From Onchocerca lupi (lineage: Eukaryota > Nematoda > Chromadorea > Rhabditida > Onchocercidae): a stretch of 64,000 bases of DNA. The DNA lies in contig JAOVVO010000158.1 in assembly GCA_028564675.1 (NCBI GenBank), forward strand, positions 62,001 to 126,000, read 5' to 3'. A model generated the notes under the pieces. It was not told the DNA's origin. It worked only from the letters and a program-made list of their open reading frames with translations, and did no database searches. Made by a program: the position numbers and the translations under genes. How positions within the stretch are numbered: the first letter of the stretch is position 1; each line of letters starts with the position of its first letter. Positions 23,958-36,250 of this stretch are shown in pieces.

Positions 23958-26900
23958 TTATAGGTTCAAATTATTTTCTTGAATATATCGTCGGATAATA
24001 GTAGTAATATGTTCAACCTGCGGATGATTGCTCTTTTCCAACAGAATTATCGCTTCGCGGAGATGATCACTGAAATCTGCTTTTTATTGGGATTTGACTT
24101 CATTCAACTAAAATATGAATGTAAAAATGAAATTCGCTGTCTCCAATCAGAGAAGCAAATTCATATTTCTGAATAAACTAAGGCCTAGATAAAAGATTTG
24201 TAATTTTAATTTTATCCAGAAATATGCACATTTTTACATGAAGCTTAACTATCATTGCTCCCAAAATAATATTAAACTCTTTTTTAGAATATAACAAATA
24301 AGATGAATCAAAAGAGAACGATTATCTTCTGTCTTTACTTTTTTATTTCGTGCTGAATGAAGAAATTTGAAAGTTGAAGAGATTTAGTTGAGAAACAGTA
24401 TCATAATGATGATGGTATAATTTAATAGTTCCCGAATTTTGTCTAAGCTGACTTATTTTCTTGCTCTATTTTTTAAACATTAAACTTATTTTTTGCTTCT
24501 ATCTTGTATTGCACAATAAAGAACCAATATATAATATTTAAAAGTAGCAATTGAAATACTAAATACTAACAATGGTATTTTCTGCTCCACGAACAATTTA
24601 AATATTCCAATAACAGCTCCTCGTTTACCTTCCCAGTATTCTGGATTCGGTTCAATTTTCTCCATGGCATAAAAGGATCTTGCTGAATACAAGTAATCAC
24701 CAACCTTAATAAGTTATAAACTGTTATAACTTATATCGAAACTGAACAAGCGATAAAATCATCTGGAGAAGCCTATGGTGAAATTTATTAATTACCACCC
24801 AGTCTCGGTTGATATAATCCAAGAAAAAACATCTCAAGACCTCAAGAAAAAATTTCAAATCAGTTTCTTCATTACTGTATGTGAATTGCTTGAATCTTTT
24901 CTGATTAAAAAATGAAAACAAAACATCAAATGTACTCTATAACAATCGTTCGCAATTACTGATAACAATTTAAGAGTATCATCATTAGAATTCTTCATCT
25001 TTACATATATTTCCCATGCCAAATTGCTCTTGCCGTTTTGGATATCTAAGAAAAAAAAAAATTTTCAGATCTTAAATGAACATTTTAATATTATTACAAC
25101 TTTCATTGATAACCATTCTTCGGATATTTTTCTCAAATCATGCGCTGATCATTACGTAATCGAAAAGCTTTCTTCTAGAAAAGTATGCAATTTCAATTTT
25201 TTGCTTCCGACAAATTATTTCGATTACTCAATCCCAACCAGAAAGTAATAAATTCATGAAAAAAACAAGAACGATGACAGCAGGAAAGTTAGGAAAATTA
25301 GAAAGGCAAAATTAATTCGAATTATTTGTGTGTAAGTAGAAAAAGGAAAAATTGAGAAAACAAACAGGCTCGAGCAAGGCTAAGAAAATATGCTGGCTTG
25401 TTTCTCAGTTCTTCGTCCACAATCAACAATAAGTTGGCCTCAGCTTCTGCACTCTTATTACAGGCTAATAAAGCTTGGCCGATGTTGAAATTAAATGTAT
25501 CATCATCGTGGAAATAGGTCTAAAATAACGAGAAAATTACTCTTCAACTTTTTCTCTTTCCAATTCGTGAAAATTCACAAAAACATATCGTAAATTTTCG
25601 ATAAAACTTACTTTGATTGAGTTCAAATAAACGAGCACTTCGTCAAATTGGTTGTTTAAAAAGTAAGAAGATGCCATAGCTTGTCGGCCGATAATTGTAT
25701 CTGTTAAAACATTTATAAAGTGAAATGTAAGAATCAAACATTGATCTAATAAGATTAAAAAACCAATTTTTTAAAATTCAGGTCGATACGATAGTTCGAT
25801 AATTCACTTGAACAGTATTCTTCTATTCGATCTCTAGGACGACAAAGGGAAGAATAACCCACTGAACAATTTATTCGGATGAATAATTGTTTGTAACGTA
25901 AACGAAGAATTATTACGCAACGCAAGCGAAAAATCATTATAAAGTATGTTCAAACGATATACATGCATACCGCATTCCGTAGCTGACTCGCCGACTACTT
26001 TGAAGTGTTCCTGTGCCAATTTCAGATGATCCTTCTGCAATCGCATTAAACATAATAAATAAATATAAAGTAAATCCTCAAATTTGGCTAAAAAGAAAAT
26101 TTTCGAATAAACAGTTCGTTGAGATGGAATATAAAATATGAAATAAATGCTTGAAATCTAAAAATTCAAACAAAATAATTCAACTCACAGATTTTGTTTG
26201 ATAACCAATAGTACAATAAGTAATTGCCTTCAAAAGGTACTCAGTTGAATACTGCGGATTCATATCTCTTACCAAATTAAATGCTGCTTTTATGTCACCT
26301 AAAAATTTGATTATTTAATTTTTGAAAAAAACTTTAAATTTGATTTATAAGAGAGAAAAATCTTGAAATAAGTTAGAACAAAATCATTTCTACTTCTAAT
26401 TAATTATTTCATCGTTCATTATTCATGGTAATTGGTGAAAAGAAAAAAATTTCCAAGTTCTATGGCGAATTCAACATCTAATCAGCGAGAATATAAAATT
26501 TTCCGGATGCATTATAAAACTTGTAAAAGAATTTATTGATAGTAAGGAATTTTTTCTTATTTTCTCCACCTCTTTTTCTACAGTCTCTTTCATACAATCT
26601 TTCATTATTTTTATTTTTGGTTTATTAACATCTTCACTACTTTCGATTCCTGAATAGAGATTCAAAACGATTCATCAAAGTTCTGATTCGAAATCTTTAG
26701 TGCATAGAAAAAAAGAAACAAAAATCAAATTAATCGATGACATGATTTTAAATTTTTGGCAAAATGAATTAGCTAAAGCATATATTAAGCGAATATATTG
26801 TTAGAAAAATTGAAAAGAGAAATAATTAAAATCCTGTTGATTGCTTTTCATCAAATTTACAATCAAACAAAAAAGTGTGCCTCTTTTCAAGTAGAAAATT

Positions 26901-29481
26901 ATCAAATTGAGTTTTGCTTCAGGTAGAATGTCGATTAATGGTGGAAAGATTTGAAGCGCAGCATTTCCCTCATGAAAGACAACCTCAAATGAAACATATC
27001 AAATTGATGTTTAAGAAGAGCTAATTGATAACATCAAGTAGATTCTTATCATTCTCTTTATGATGATTTTTTGGTTCCTCAGAAATAGTACTTAATAATT
27101 GCACATTTCTATATTTTACATCATCTTTACTATCTTCAAATTCAATATAAAGTCTAGTGAACTAAAATGAAAATTGATGAAAATTTTTATACGAACAGAA
27201 AATGAAAGTGAAAAAAATTATCAAAAAACTATCGAATCGAGTTTTATCAAAATTATCAAAAAATTATCAATTGATAAGACAAACTGTATTGTGAGAGATC
27301 AGATTCTTGACAAATATAACGCCTGAAGTTTTTCCATTTTGTAACATTTGAAGTTCTTTGGCAGCAGTTTTACCATTATATAATTTATAATGATTACAGG
27401 CTCGCAAATTTATAGCAACGGCACTGTATGGATTTTCATTCAAATAAATTTGTAATACTTCCTATGTTTAAATGGCATAAATTTTGTGCTATAAATTACA
27501 AAAATTATAAGTGTAAATAAATTCGTTCCGATCATTCTGCAAATTTAAGGTTTTAATTGCAAAATATTTTCCGATAAATAAAATAGAAAATTACAGAATT
27601 TGACTACTGCAGAATGTTACAAGAGTGGTGCAGAAGAAATGAGTGGTACTTAAAGCTTTTGAAAACAAATCTGTCAATCAGGTGCAGTGTATCAATCGAA
27701 ATATACTGATTAATATTTTCAGCAAATAACTTATTGATATATACTTACGAGTGAATCATCGTAGTAATCAAGCTTATAATAGCATAAAGCAAGATAAACA
27801 TTCAATGCAATAAAATTCCTGGAAAAAAAAATTGGAATTACTGCGTCGTTATTTCTCTTTTTAACGAAATTAACTTACTAAACATTTGGGAAATTTCAGG
27901 AACACATAATTTTTGATAAAAGATAAGTTTGAAAATTATCGGATTTTTTAAATTACAAAAACAAATTACTTTTTATTGCCTAGAATCTTTTTATAGATAT
28001 CAATAGCTTCTTGATAATGTGAACGTAGATAATGCATTGCTGCAAGTGATAGCTGATCCTGAACAATATCCTGGAGATTATTGTGATTTAGCATTAATTG
28101 TTTCTCATCCTTCAACCGATACGCCAGATGGAACAATAAACGATTCTGAAGTGCATTCTTCGGACCTAAAATAAGAATGATTAAAGCAACATAAATATGA
28201 TTTTAGAGATAATAATTGTTCCCATTCTCTTTTGAAGAAAACAGAAGATAGTTTTGGAGAAATTGTGAGACAACAATTACAAATGACCAATTTTCTCCAA
28301 CTTTCTGAAGTTTTTTTCTGTGTTTTTAATCTATCTCTTTACGATTAGCTGTTAAAATGAAACATACCCCAACCAAGTTCAATATATTTGACATTCTTTA
28401 CTTTCTTTAGTAAGAATTTGAAGCAACGAGAATGATTTTTAGAATTTATATGCTCAAATATTATTACAAATTATGTTGTTTCTAAATTATTCAACTTAAT
28501 TACCTTTTTCGGCATATTGCTTGGCTTCTGCATACATTCCGAGAAAAAATAAACAACAAGCGATGTAAATATTTACTTCCGATGAACAGTTTTTTTTGAC
28601 CAGCATTTTTTCATATGTCTGGAATTGTCAACAAAATTTTCAACAAATAAATTCATCAAAAAAGAGAAAAAAACCTGCAAGATGAAATTTTCTTAAACCA
28701 AAAAATAAATTCTATAAACTTCAAATTTCTGTAAACTATACTTTTAAAAATTTATAAACTTCAATAAACTTTTTTCTCCTTTTCTTTTTTTTTTTAATCT
28801 ATATATTAGCTGACCGATATTGCTTTACGATATTCGCCAGCATGGAAAGCACAATGTCCGAGCCAAAGTTCCGTCATATCATCGATATTTCCATCTTTTG
28901 ATTGAAACTGCAACTTTTTTAAAATCCAATTTTATAATCAGAAGGATTGCTTTATTTGCTTATTCACCAATATTAAATATACATCTCGACACATGCTGAA
29001 TACTATTTCAGACCAACTATCAAAAAGCTATAACTAATCTTTTCTAGATATGTTTAAATGATAAATATGTTTAAATATTTTAATGTCTTTAAATGATAAA
29101 TTTGCTTAATTTATTATCGGACAAATTTCACAAGCCTGTATCAATGACATAGCACCGATATAATCATGCTTTAATAGAAACTCATCCAGCTCTGGAATTT
29201 TCGTGTCTCTCAATTTCTCTTCTGATTTCTTCGAAGACGGTCGAGATCTGGATAATAGCTGCAATCGCCACATAATTGGATGCGAACATCATCCGAATAT
29301 TTTTATTAATTGATTAAAACTACCTGGATATTGAAATATGGCTTTGAAACTATTAATTTAACCATATTATTCTTAAGATGTGTACTATGAAATATTAAGA
29401 TCAGTTCACCAACCAAATCTTCAGAAAATTGAGAATTGATAAGTTTGAAAACCTGGCATTCGAAGAAAACTCACTTACCAT
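23958..29481 (-). CDS. IFT56: Intraflagellar transport protein 56 (TTC26 / DYF-13)
   Basis: TPR-repeat subunit of the IFT-B complex, required for moving ciliary cargo; in nematodes it acts in ciliated sensory neurons. Exon 1 contributes only the ATG (29479-29481, then gtaagt). Exon 2 continues LLSRSRPSSKKSEEKLRD and IPELDEFLLKHDYIGAMSLI, matching the family N-terminus. Later exons give SSEVNIYIACCLFFLGMYAE (about 28510-28610), AQEHFKVVGESATEC (about 25990), RQAMASSYFLNNQFDEVLVY (about 25630-25690) and FYAMEKIEPNPEYWEGKRGA with VIGIFKLF (about 24590-24680). The last exon (23958-24069) gives DHLREAIILLEKSNHPQVEH, ending ENNLNL. These follow the animal TTC26 order from end to end. Some mid-gene exon edges were not pinned. 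Confidence 0.93.
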
Positions 29482-30009
29482 GATTTCCACAGCTAGCTCA
29501 GCTTATCGAATCAGTATATGAAACAATTTTTCGAAAAGTTGTTATTAGCGATACACTAACGAAACAAGTAGCGAGTTGCCAAGGTGACACATTATTTCAA
29601 CAACCATGCCAAATTTTGTTTCTCGCAATAAAAGGGTGTTTAAAAGACCAGAAAGTCTAACACGATGGAGCGATGGAAGGATCATCAGGATCATCATGAA
29701 CAGGCTAAACCTGATTACGGTTGAAAAACGCAACTGTTAATTAGTGCACTTTCCTAAATCCTTCTAACTTGAAGACAAAGCGTCCATGGTTCAAGTTGAA
29801 AATGAATAATCAAAATCAAGAAAATCCAGTTTCAGATTTTCAGGAGATTTTAATCATTTTATAGAAATTAAGAACGAAAAATTGACATAGTTAATTAATT
29901 CAGATTCTAGCTTTTTATCATTCACAATAATAGAATCTAATGGTATCGTGTAGAGACACAAAAATTATAAGAAATAATATTTATTGTAACATAGAATTTA
30001 ACACTTTTG
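29482..30009. other. Intergenic between MRPL47 and IFT56
   Basis: About 530 bp between two minus-strand genes. It should hold the IFT56 5' region and the MRPL47 3' UTR. No gene is seen. Confidence 0.5.
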
Positions 30010-31732
30010 CTATGAAACCAATTCTTTCACTTCTTCAAGCTGAGAGATATCACTGATATAAGAGCGGGCTGATCGTCGATGTTTCACCTGTAACAGAGTC
30101 TTTGGATTGATATTTGAATTGAATCTGATCCAAGTGTCGAAAATTTTTAAATGAAATTAGTTCTGATTCGATACTACTTTTAATGCTAATCTGTAAAAAA
30201 AATCAGAGTACTTGATTTTTGGTAAGTCGTCTTCGTCTAACTTGATCGTCTAAAACATCACGTTGCTTTGCATGCTCTTTTTCAGCCCATAATTTTTGCA
30301 TTAAATAAGCATCATCGTCCAGATAAGGCACTTCATATTCTTTTTTATTTTGCTTATCCGGAGGAGTAAGATGTTCTGTGGCACGTTTTCTAAAGAGACA
30401 ACACATTTGTTTGGAATAAATAGGAATAATGAATTTGCAAAGAACTTTCAATTTCAATTCTTATACTTGAAATTAGTAAAGTACCTAAGAAAGAGAAATA
30501 AGGATAAATAATCTGAAAAAAATACTAGTATTAATACAAACTGGTAAGTAAAGCCTGCAAAAGAGGTAACGGTCCGCATTGGTGGATCCGCTCCATCTCC
30601 GGTTTCAAGGCGAAAATAGGCATCGTTTCGTTCATGTACCACTGATTCCAGGTTACACATACTCTGAAACATCAAGGTCGTTATATCTTTGCTACATAAG
30701 ATTGAAGTATGCAGACCAGATACTTCCACCAATTATTGAAAATTTAAAAAATCAGCTGTTACCAACTTTTTTAAATATGCCAATGTTTTTGAAATTTTTA
30801 AATCTTCTCAAGTGATTAGATCAGACATTCTATTTTAGATATTCTAATACTTCGAATTAATTTTACTGTTGGCGATGTTTAATATAAATGCTAAAGAATT
30901 TCATCAAAATCATGAAACAACCTCAGCAACTTTCTCAATACGATCAGGGTTAGGCATACGACGTGCTTTTTGAACACAAGCTTCCTGCATTGTCAACAAC
31001 ATATTGCGTTCTTTCAACAATACATACCTAAAATAAAGGAAAATTTATTAATTTCCTCATATAGTATCACTAAACCCTCAGTTTTCTAAAAAGCCGCAAA
31101 TAATCATAGTTGAATAATATAATCAAAATTTCAATTCCTTACCATAATTTGTGGAGATCGGAATTTGATTTCAATCTTAATTCATCTTTACTCCATGGAC
31201 GACCAGGTTTGCTCTTCTCATCAAGTTCATCTTTACCATAATTTGCCGGATCATCGAAAAATTCGCGTAAACCTTCCGGAATACTTGTATCTAGTTTCGC
31301 AGTGCAAAAATTTAACACAGACTTGCTTACACTGCTGTAAGAAAATTCTCATATCACTAATGTTTCGCGCATTTTTTATTTATAGGTAAATTAATAACTT
31401 TTTGTCTACAGGTAATTTAAAATACATTCCGATATTAAAAGTGAAAAAAGGGAAAAAAGGATGAACTCTGTAACGATGATTGTCTTCCATTTAATTCAAT
31501 CAATTAGAAAGACTGCACATTTAACAAAGAAAGTGAGATCGAATTCGTGATCATAAGATCAGACTATAAATAAAATTGAATATTGGAAGAAAAAGGAAAA
31601 CTACAAATCGATCTGGCAAATCTCAATCTAAGCTAGAAGTGGATTTTGTCTGATTCTTTCTGTTTGTTTCACTCATTTCTTTACTTTAATAAATACTTAC
31701 AAGCCTTGGCCAAGTCGCTTCAAAACAAACAT
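30010..31732 (-). CDS. MRPL47: Mitochondrial large-subunit ribosomal protein uL29m
   Basis: Component of the mitochondrial 39S subunit near the exit tunnel. The start exon reads MFVLKRLGQGL and then a gtaagt donor. The next (about 31142-31337) reads EFFDDPANYGKDEL and DELRLKSNSDLHKLW. The third (about 30922-31027) reads YVLLKERNMLLTMQEACVQK and RRMPNPDRIEKV, the uL29 helical hairpin. Later exons give CNLESVVHERNDAYFRLETG (about 30531-30663) and VPYLDDDAYLMQKLWAEKEH (about 30213-30388). The last ends QLEEVKELVS. The N-terminus is a plausible basic mitochondrial presequence. It is transcribed away from TRIAP1, another mitochondrial gene, with about 740 bp between the two start codons. Confidence 0.94.
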
Positions 31733-32470
31733 TGAGCTCAATTCACTTCCATGTCCATCACCACTCCATACTTCTTCAGCACTTTTTATTTAATACTGAA
31801 AGGTTTATACTATAGATATAAATACTCTACTAATTTGCATTGTGACACGTGATGATTTCAACATTTTTCAATGATATGCTCTCTTATATACTGAAATTAA
31901 TTGATCAAAACCAAGGGTCAATACCTATCAGTGACCTTATGAATGCTGTTCTACACCATAAAAAACATGGCTATTATATGAATAAATCACCACTACGTAA
32001 AAGTAATGTAATTCCCGAACTTCAGAACGACAAGTCGAAAAATAACATGTAAATGAAGAGAATTATAGATTGATGAGAATCAAAACATTGAGGTTCGTCA
32101 GAAGCGGAAGAGATCGATAAGATTGTTTCAAATAAACGAAAATTAGTGAGAGATCATTTCATTGTGAGTTTCCGCTAATTTTATTCTCCAGTTCATTAGT
32201 TAGTATGACCTGACCTGACCTTTCTGATTCTTAGCAGTGGCTGATCTGTATTCATTGTAGGTTGTCAGTTCAAGTTGCTAACAGGAATTGTTGTGTAATG
32301 CAAATGAAGTAGATAATTACTTTGAAGCGAAATAAAACTTTAATTTAGTGGTTTAATTTGAATTTGAAAATCTTAGTTCAGTTTGAAAATTTAATATAAG
32401 AATGTCGTTTTCAGATAACGACAGCAAGAAGATTAATTAGTACTAATTAAGTGATAGTTGTGAATGTGGT
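31733..32470. promoter_or_regulatory. Divergent intergenic region MRPL47 / TRIAP1
   Basis: The start codons of two nuclear genes for mitochondrial proteins face apart across 738 bp, so both upstream regions lie here. It contains the Wolbachia-like fragment and a short gacctgacctgacct repeat near 32208-32221. No specific promoter element can be called. Confidence 0.4.
31852..32040 (+). pseudogene. Wolbachia-like MidA/NDUFAF7-type methyltransferase N-terminal fragment (putative nuwt)
   Basis: An open stretch reads LSYILKLIDQNQG, ISDLMNAVLHHKKHGYYMNK and then SPLRKSNVIPELQ before stopping. This is the N-terminal signature of the MidA/DUF185 SAM-dependent methyltransferases, where the family continues with a GDF.TSPEISQ.FGE block. 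Here that block is missing or compressed to NVIPELQ, and no later exon with the catalytic domain is found downstream. The wording resembles the Rickettsiales member more than animal NDUFAF7. Together with the mtaB-like fragment I read it as a second nuclear Wolbachia insertion. The alternative is a decayed nematode NDUFAF7 exon. It lies between the divergent MRPL47 and TRIAP1 start codons. Confidence 0.6.
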
Positions 32471-33495
32471 ATGACAGAACGGTATATGCCGAGCATCTTC
32501 CCGGAGTGTGACAAGTTGAAACAGGTACTTACACCTGTCCCTCTTTTTATATTTTCATAATTTCAGCAAGAATGATGCTTTAGTTATCTTGCATGCATTC
32601 CTTGGTATTGCATAGCAGGTTATCTTGCACGGATCCCTTGATATTGCATAGCATTTATGACATACAACAGCCGTTTTGGAGATGATGTGGGGCAATTGAG
32701 TGTCAGTTAAATTTATTTTGGGGTGCTAATTAATATTGATGAACGGATTTTAATTCGTTTTTGTAGATCAGGGTATTTTTTAGTCAGTAAGGAAGGATGC
32801 ACTGACTGGCTGAAAGTTTACACTAAAAGGTCAATGATTTATAATTAATGATAGTATGGAAAGGAAAACTGAATATAAGCATAAGTCATTCAGTCATTCC
32901 AGAAATTAAATGCTCATTTTATATCTAATTATTTTCAATTTCCTATAGCAAAGTACAAGCTATAATCTAATATAGCGAATGCTGAGCTTTTATAGCCGAG
33001 TATGGCCAGGCCTGATATTCTTTCAAATTCATTCAGATTACTATGAATATGATTTTTATAAAAATTCACTATAATTCTTGTTAAGGACTGTTGGGAATTG
33101 GGAGAATGATAACAGAAATCGTATTGTTATTAATTAATGAAAGTCTCTGTTTTCTAATCTTTTATTTAGCACTGTTTTGTTATAGGCATACGACAAGTGT
33201 TTTTCTGATTTCTTCGAAAAATTTATTAGTGCTGAAAGGTCGGCAAATTCAAATCCTTGCGGCCGTTTGCACGAAACATATCGGCATTGTATTGAAAAGG
33301 TGATTTCTTGTTATTTACTTCGAATTTTTTCTATATATAAATATCAAAGCTTCTCAATACATTGGAATTTAATTGATAAAATAACAGAATCTTGAAAAGA
33401 ATAAAATTTACGATATCGATTTCAACGAACTTCGAAAAGAAGTGCTGAATACTACAGAGGATTTGCTGAAGGATTCCCAAACTGCTGATAAATAG
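32471..33495 (+). CDS. TRIAP1: TRIAP1 / Mdm35 family twin CX9C protein
   Basis: Small intermembrane-space protein that partners PRELI-like lipid carriers to move phosphatidic acid for cardiolipin synthesis. Exons 32471-32524, 33186-33299 and 33388-33495 are all phase 0 and encode 91 residues. The two CX9C motifs are intact: C13 to C23 (ECDKLKQAYDKC) and the pair in NPCGRLHETYRHC. FSDFFEKFISAE between them matches the family FNRWFAEKFL segment. The C-terminal part is acidic and helical, ending SQTADK. The first intron is 661 bp and contains a 36-bp two-copy repeat. MED10 follows 245 bp downstream on the same strand. Confidence 0.93.
32584..32655. repeat. Two-copy 36-bp tandem repeat in TRIAP1 intron 1
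   Basis: Copies at 32584-32619 and 32620-32655 share ttatcttgca, cctt.atattgcat and agca with several substitutions. It is an old local duplication. Confidence 0.8.
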
Positions 33496-33621
33496 TTCAA
33501 ATATACTTCCAAGTAATTCTTCTGCAGATTTAATAAGTCTTCTAATCACATTTTATTTATCAATTCCATTCATTCTGATTGTTTTTTAAATTACTACGCA
33601 TTGGAATTTCCTTCTTCTAAC

Positions 33622-33705
33622 ATGTCCTCTTTCTTACGCTTTTGTGAAATCACAGTTGTATTTGCCTGTGCATTGCTGACTTTCATATATTTCCCATTGT
33701 GGTGA
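33622..33705 (+). CDS. Possible 27-residue single-span microprotein
   Basis: ATG at 33622 opens a 27-codon frame, start MSSFLRFCEITV, with a hydrophobic middle (VVFACALLTFIYF) and a TGA stop. It lies in the 245-bp gap between TRIAP1 and MED10. It could be a membrane micropeptide or an upstream ORF, but such short frames are common by chance. I do not recognise it. Confidence 0.2.
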   Translation: MSSFLRFCEITVVFACALLTFIYFPLW

Positions 33706-33711
33706 AAACTG

Positions 33712-33723
33712 GTATTATTTTAG
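33712..33723 (+). promoter_or_regulatory. Candidate trans-splice acceptor upstream of MED10
   Basis: The sequence ttattttag lies 17 bases before the MED10 ATG with no upstream coding exon to join. That is the expected arrangement for spliced-leader addition in nematodes. Inference only. Confidence 0.4.
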
Positions 33724-33740
33724 AATTAAAAAAAGAATCA

Positions 33741-34561
33741 ATGGATCCATCTTTGATGGGATCGATGTCAAACGCTCCAGTTCTGCAAGAAACAGCAACT
33801 GATACGCGTTACAATCAATTGGAACAAACTCTGGAAAATTTCCAAGTTATTATTCAGCTTGTTCATTTATTCTTATCTATTTAGATACAAAATATCATTT
33901 GTACGACATATTTTTCAGGAAAATGCGCGACAAATGGGCGTAATTGCAAGTGATTTCACAACTCGAAGTCAGGAACCACTAAATCAGAAAATCCATACTC
34001 TTATATCTGGTCTCCATGTATGCGATTTTTTTTTTCTTATAAAACAAAAATTACTGATGGTTTTCATATTCATGTCCCGAAGTTAACTTTTCACGTTCAT
34101 ATCTCGGAATGAACCGGAGGACTTTTCAAAATCTGCGCAACAGAATAGTACTTTTGTTTAGGAGTTGGATCATTTAAAAAACCAATTTATGGATGTCAAA
34201 ATACCTCTTGAGCTGTTAGAATATTTGGATCAAGGAAAAAATCCGCAGCTTTACACAAAAGAATGTTTGGAAAGGACATTAAATAAGAACAAAGAGGTGC
34301 TAAGTTTTGATGTTTGTTGTTGCTTTTGTTATTTTGATTGAAATTTCTCAAACTAAAGCTTAAATTGAATATCTTTTTCTTTCTTCTATTCAAATTGCAT
34401 TCTAGATGAATGGTAAAATTGAAATGTACAAAAAGTTCCGTGCAATGCTGCTGAAAGAACTCGGTGAAGAAATGCCAAATGATATGGTTTTGTATCGAAA
34501 TTTACGAGACAGAAAAGATACTTCTCCACAGCATGAAAATTATGAAGATACTAGTGATTAA
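33741..34561 (+). CDS. MED10: Mediator complex subunit 10
   Basis: Middle-module subunit of Mediator, which links activators to RNA polymerase II. Exons 33741-33845, 33919-34017, 34162-34296 and 34406-34561 are all phase 0 and give 164 residues. Family hallmarks are clear: NQLEQTLENFQ, ARQMGVIASDF, EPLNQKIHTLISGLH, VKIPLELLEYLDQGKNPQLY and TKECLERTLNKNKE. The tail is NLRDRKDTSPQHENYEDTSD. The start Met lies 18 bases after a tttag acceptor that could be a trans-splice site. The N-terminal 20 residues (MDPSLMGSMSNAPVL) extend beyond the vertebrate protein. Confidence 0.95.
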
Positions 34562-35168
34562 TTTTTAAATCTAGTTTCTATACTGATATTTGTTTTGTTG
34601 AGTTTTCATTAAATACATTTTGTATTTTTATGTTTCTTTTTTTATCAAAGTAAATTTCAAAGATATTTGCTAGCATAAACGGATGGCTTTCTATGATAGC
34701 TAAGCTGGTTTTGATTTAAAACTAGTCCTATCTTTCTTCTAAAGAATTAGTATTGCAAATTATATAGGGATATATTGCGTTGTGGAACTACTTTTTTTAT
34801 TTCAATACTTCTTGGATTCTGAACATTGCTCAAAATTTTTGATAATTCCCTGCGGTTGTTTTCATCTAATTTGTATGCTTGAAATTGGTTTATGTCTGTT
34901 TTATTAATTTCATAAATATTTCCATAAATTTGCAATTATGTTTTATGCTTCTGGTATCAGTTGGCTAGAAGTTATATCTCAAGAAAACGAAAGTCATTAA
35001 TTTTTGAAGGAAGATTAGAATACGGCAAGAAAATTATAATCGTTTCGGACTGCATAATGGGATATGACTACGATCATTTGTTTCTAATAAATTGTTTGTT
35101 TGAAGGTATTGGTTGTATATTCGTTGCACTGTTTGAGAACTTTTTACCAAGGCCATAGAAAATTCACT
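34562..35168. other. Intergenic between MED10 and MRPL43
   Basis: About 600 bp on the same strand as both neighbours. Short open frames occur on both strands (for example 34961-35158 on +), but they lack conservation cues or proper starts. Confidence 0.5.
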
Positions 35169-36250
35169 ATGTCAGTATTGTTACGTGGTATGCAGCCACA
35201 GAATGGCTTTACTGCGAAAACAATCCGATTTGTTAAACATTTCAAAGAGCTGCAAATTGGTTGGACTCATAATAAACTTAGGAGTCAAGGTGTCGAGGAA
35301 TTTGTGGAAGAGTTTCTGCCATCGATAAGGTTTGATATTATATTGATCAGATTTTGTCTGCTTAAGGAAAGTCGAAACATTTCCGATCCTTTTTTGCTGC
35401 TGAACATCTTTTGGTATAACGAGAACGGGTTTTCCGCTTTTGAACTGTAAATTCTTAGTTTCTCTGAGATGAGCTTATATTCCTTTTTAACCGTGGTTCA
35501 AATCATGATTTATTACGGCTAAAATCATAATCTCCAATTTGACATGATGCGTTGTGAAATAACAGTTTATGAGAGTTTTCGTAACGATTTCGCAATTATT
35601 TCGAGAAAATTTTGATAACGCATGAATTTCTCTCATTTTTAGAGAAAATAATCCGGATATTGCAATAAGATTATTTCGAACTCATGTTAATTGCGATCCA
35701 TTCGTAATTGGAATGTAAGTTTGCTTTTTTTTGTTAACCTTATTCATTTTTTTAATTTTATGATGTTATATATAAATTCCATCTTACAACTATTACGCTC
35801 TAATTTTAAGATTGGATTTGTTTTAAAGAATGTAAAAATTTTCTTGCTTATATTTATTTAAATAATTACTATTCAGATATGAATACTGTCGCGTAAGAAA
35901 ACGACGCTGTGATTGGAAAAGCAAGCACCAAGTGTTATCAATTGTGGAAGAAATGGCTATCGGCGGAGACTATGTCAAAGGTCAGTTTTGGAAATCTTAA
36001 AAATAGTTTTTAAAAATATAATTTTGATTTTCTAAACTGGTTTATTTTTCAGCACTTCAAATTGAAATTATTTTCAGGCCGAAAACGAGGAGTAAACACG
36101 ATACTACCACGTGGCTTACAATTGTGGGATACGGAAACCATTGGACATGATGTATTTAAAATTTATAGTAAATGGAAAGGAGATCCTCCAGATCCCATGG
36201 AAATAACTAGTACTTCTCATCCAAATCTCATACACAGGAAACATGCTTAA
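35169..36250 (+). CDS. MRPL43: Mitochondrial large-subunit ribosomal protein mL43
   Basis: Thioredoxin-like L51/S25/CI-B8 domain protein of the mitochondrial large subunit. Exons 35169-35329, 35643-35714, 35877-35980 and 36078-36250 join in frame. Start MSVLLRGMQPQNGF, then FKELQIGWTHNKLRSQGVEE and FVEEFLPSIRENNPDIAIRL, then IYEYCRVRKRRCDWKSKHQV. Finally RKRGVNTILPRGLQLWDTET and FKIYSKWKGDPPDPMEI. The paired-cysteine region and the C-terminal nematode-type extension are plausible. The start Met directly precedes the conserved N-terminus. Confidence 0.9.

Noticed and set aside
34747..34935. Hydrophilic 62-codon minus-strand frame between MED10 and MRPL43
   Set aside because: It begins at TTG just after a stop, has no acceptor in frame, and its Asn/Lys/Ile/Tyr content fits random AT-rich DNA.
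34961..35158. Open frame on + immediately before MRPL43
   Set aside because: The frame runs past the region without joining MRPL43, has no motif, and overlaps the likely 5' UTR.
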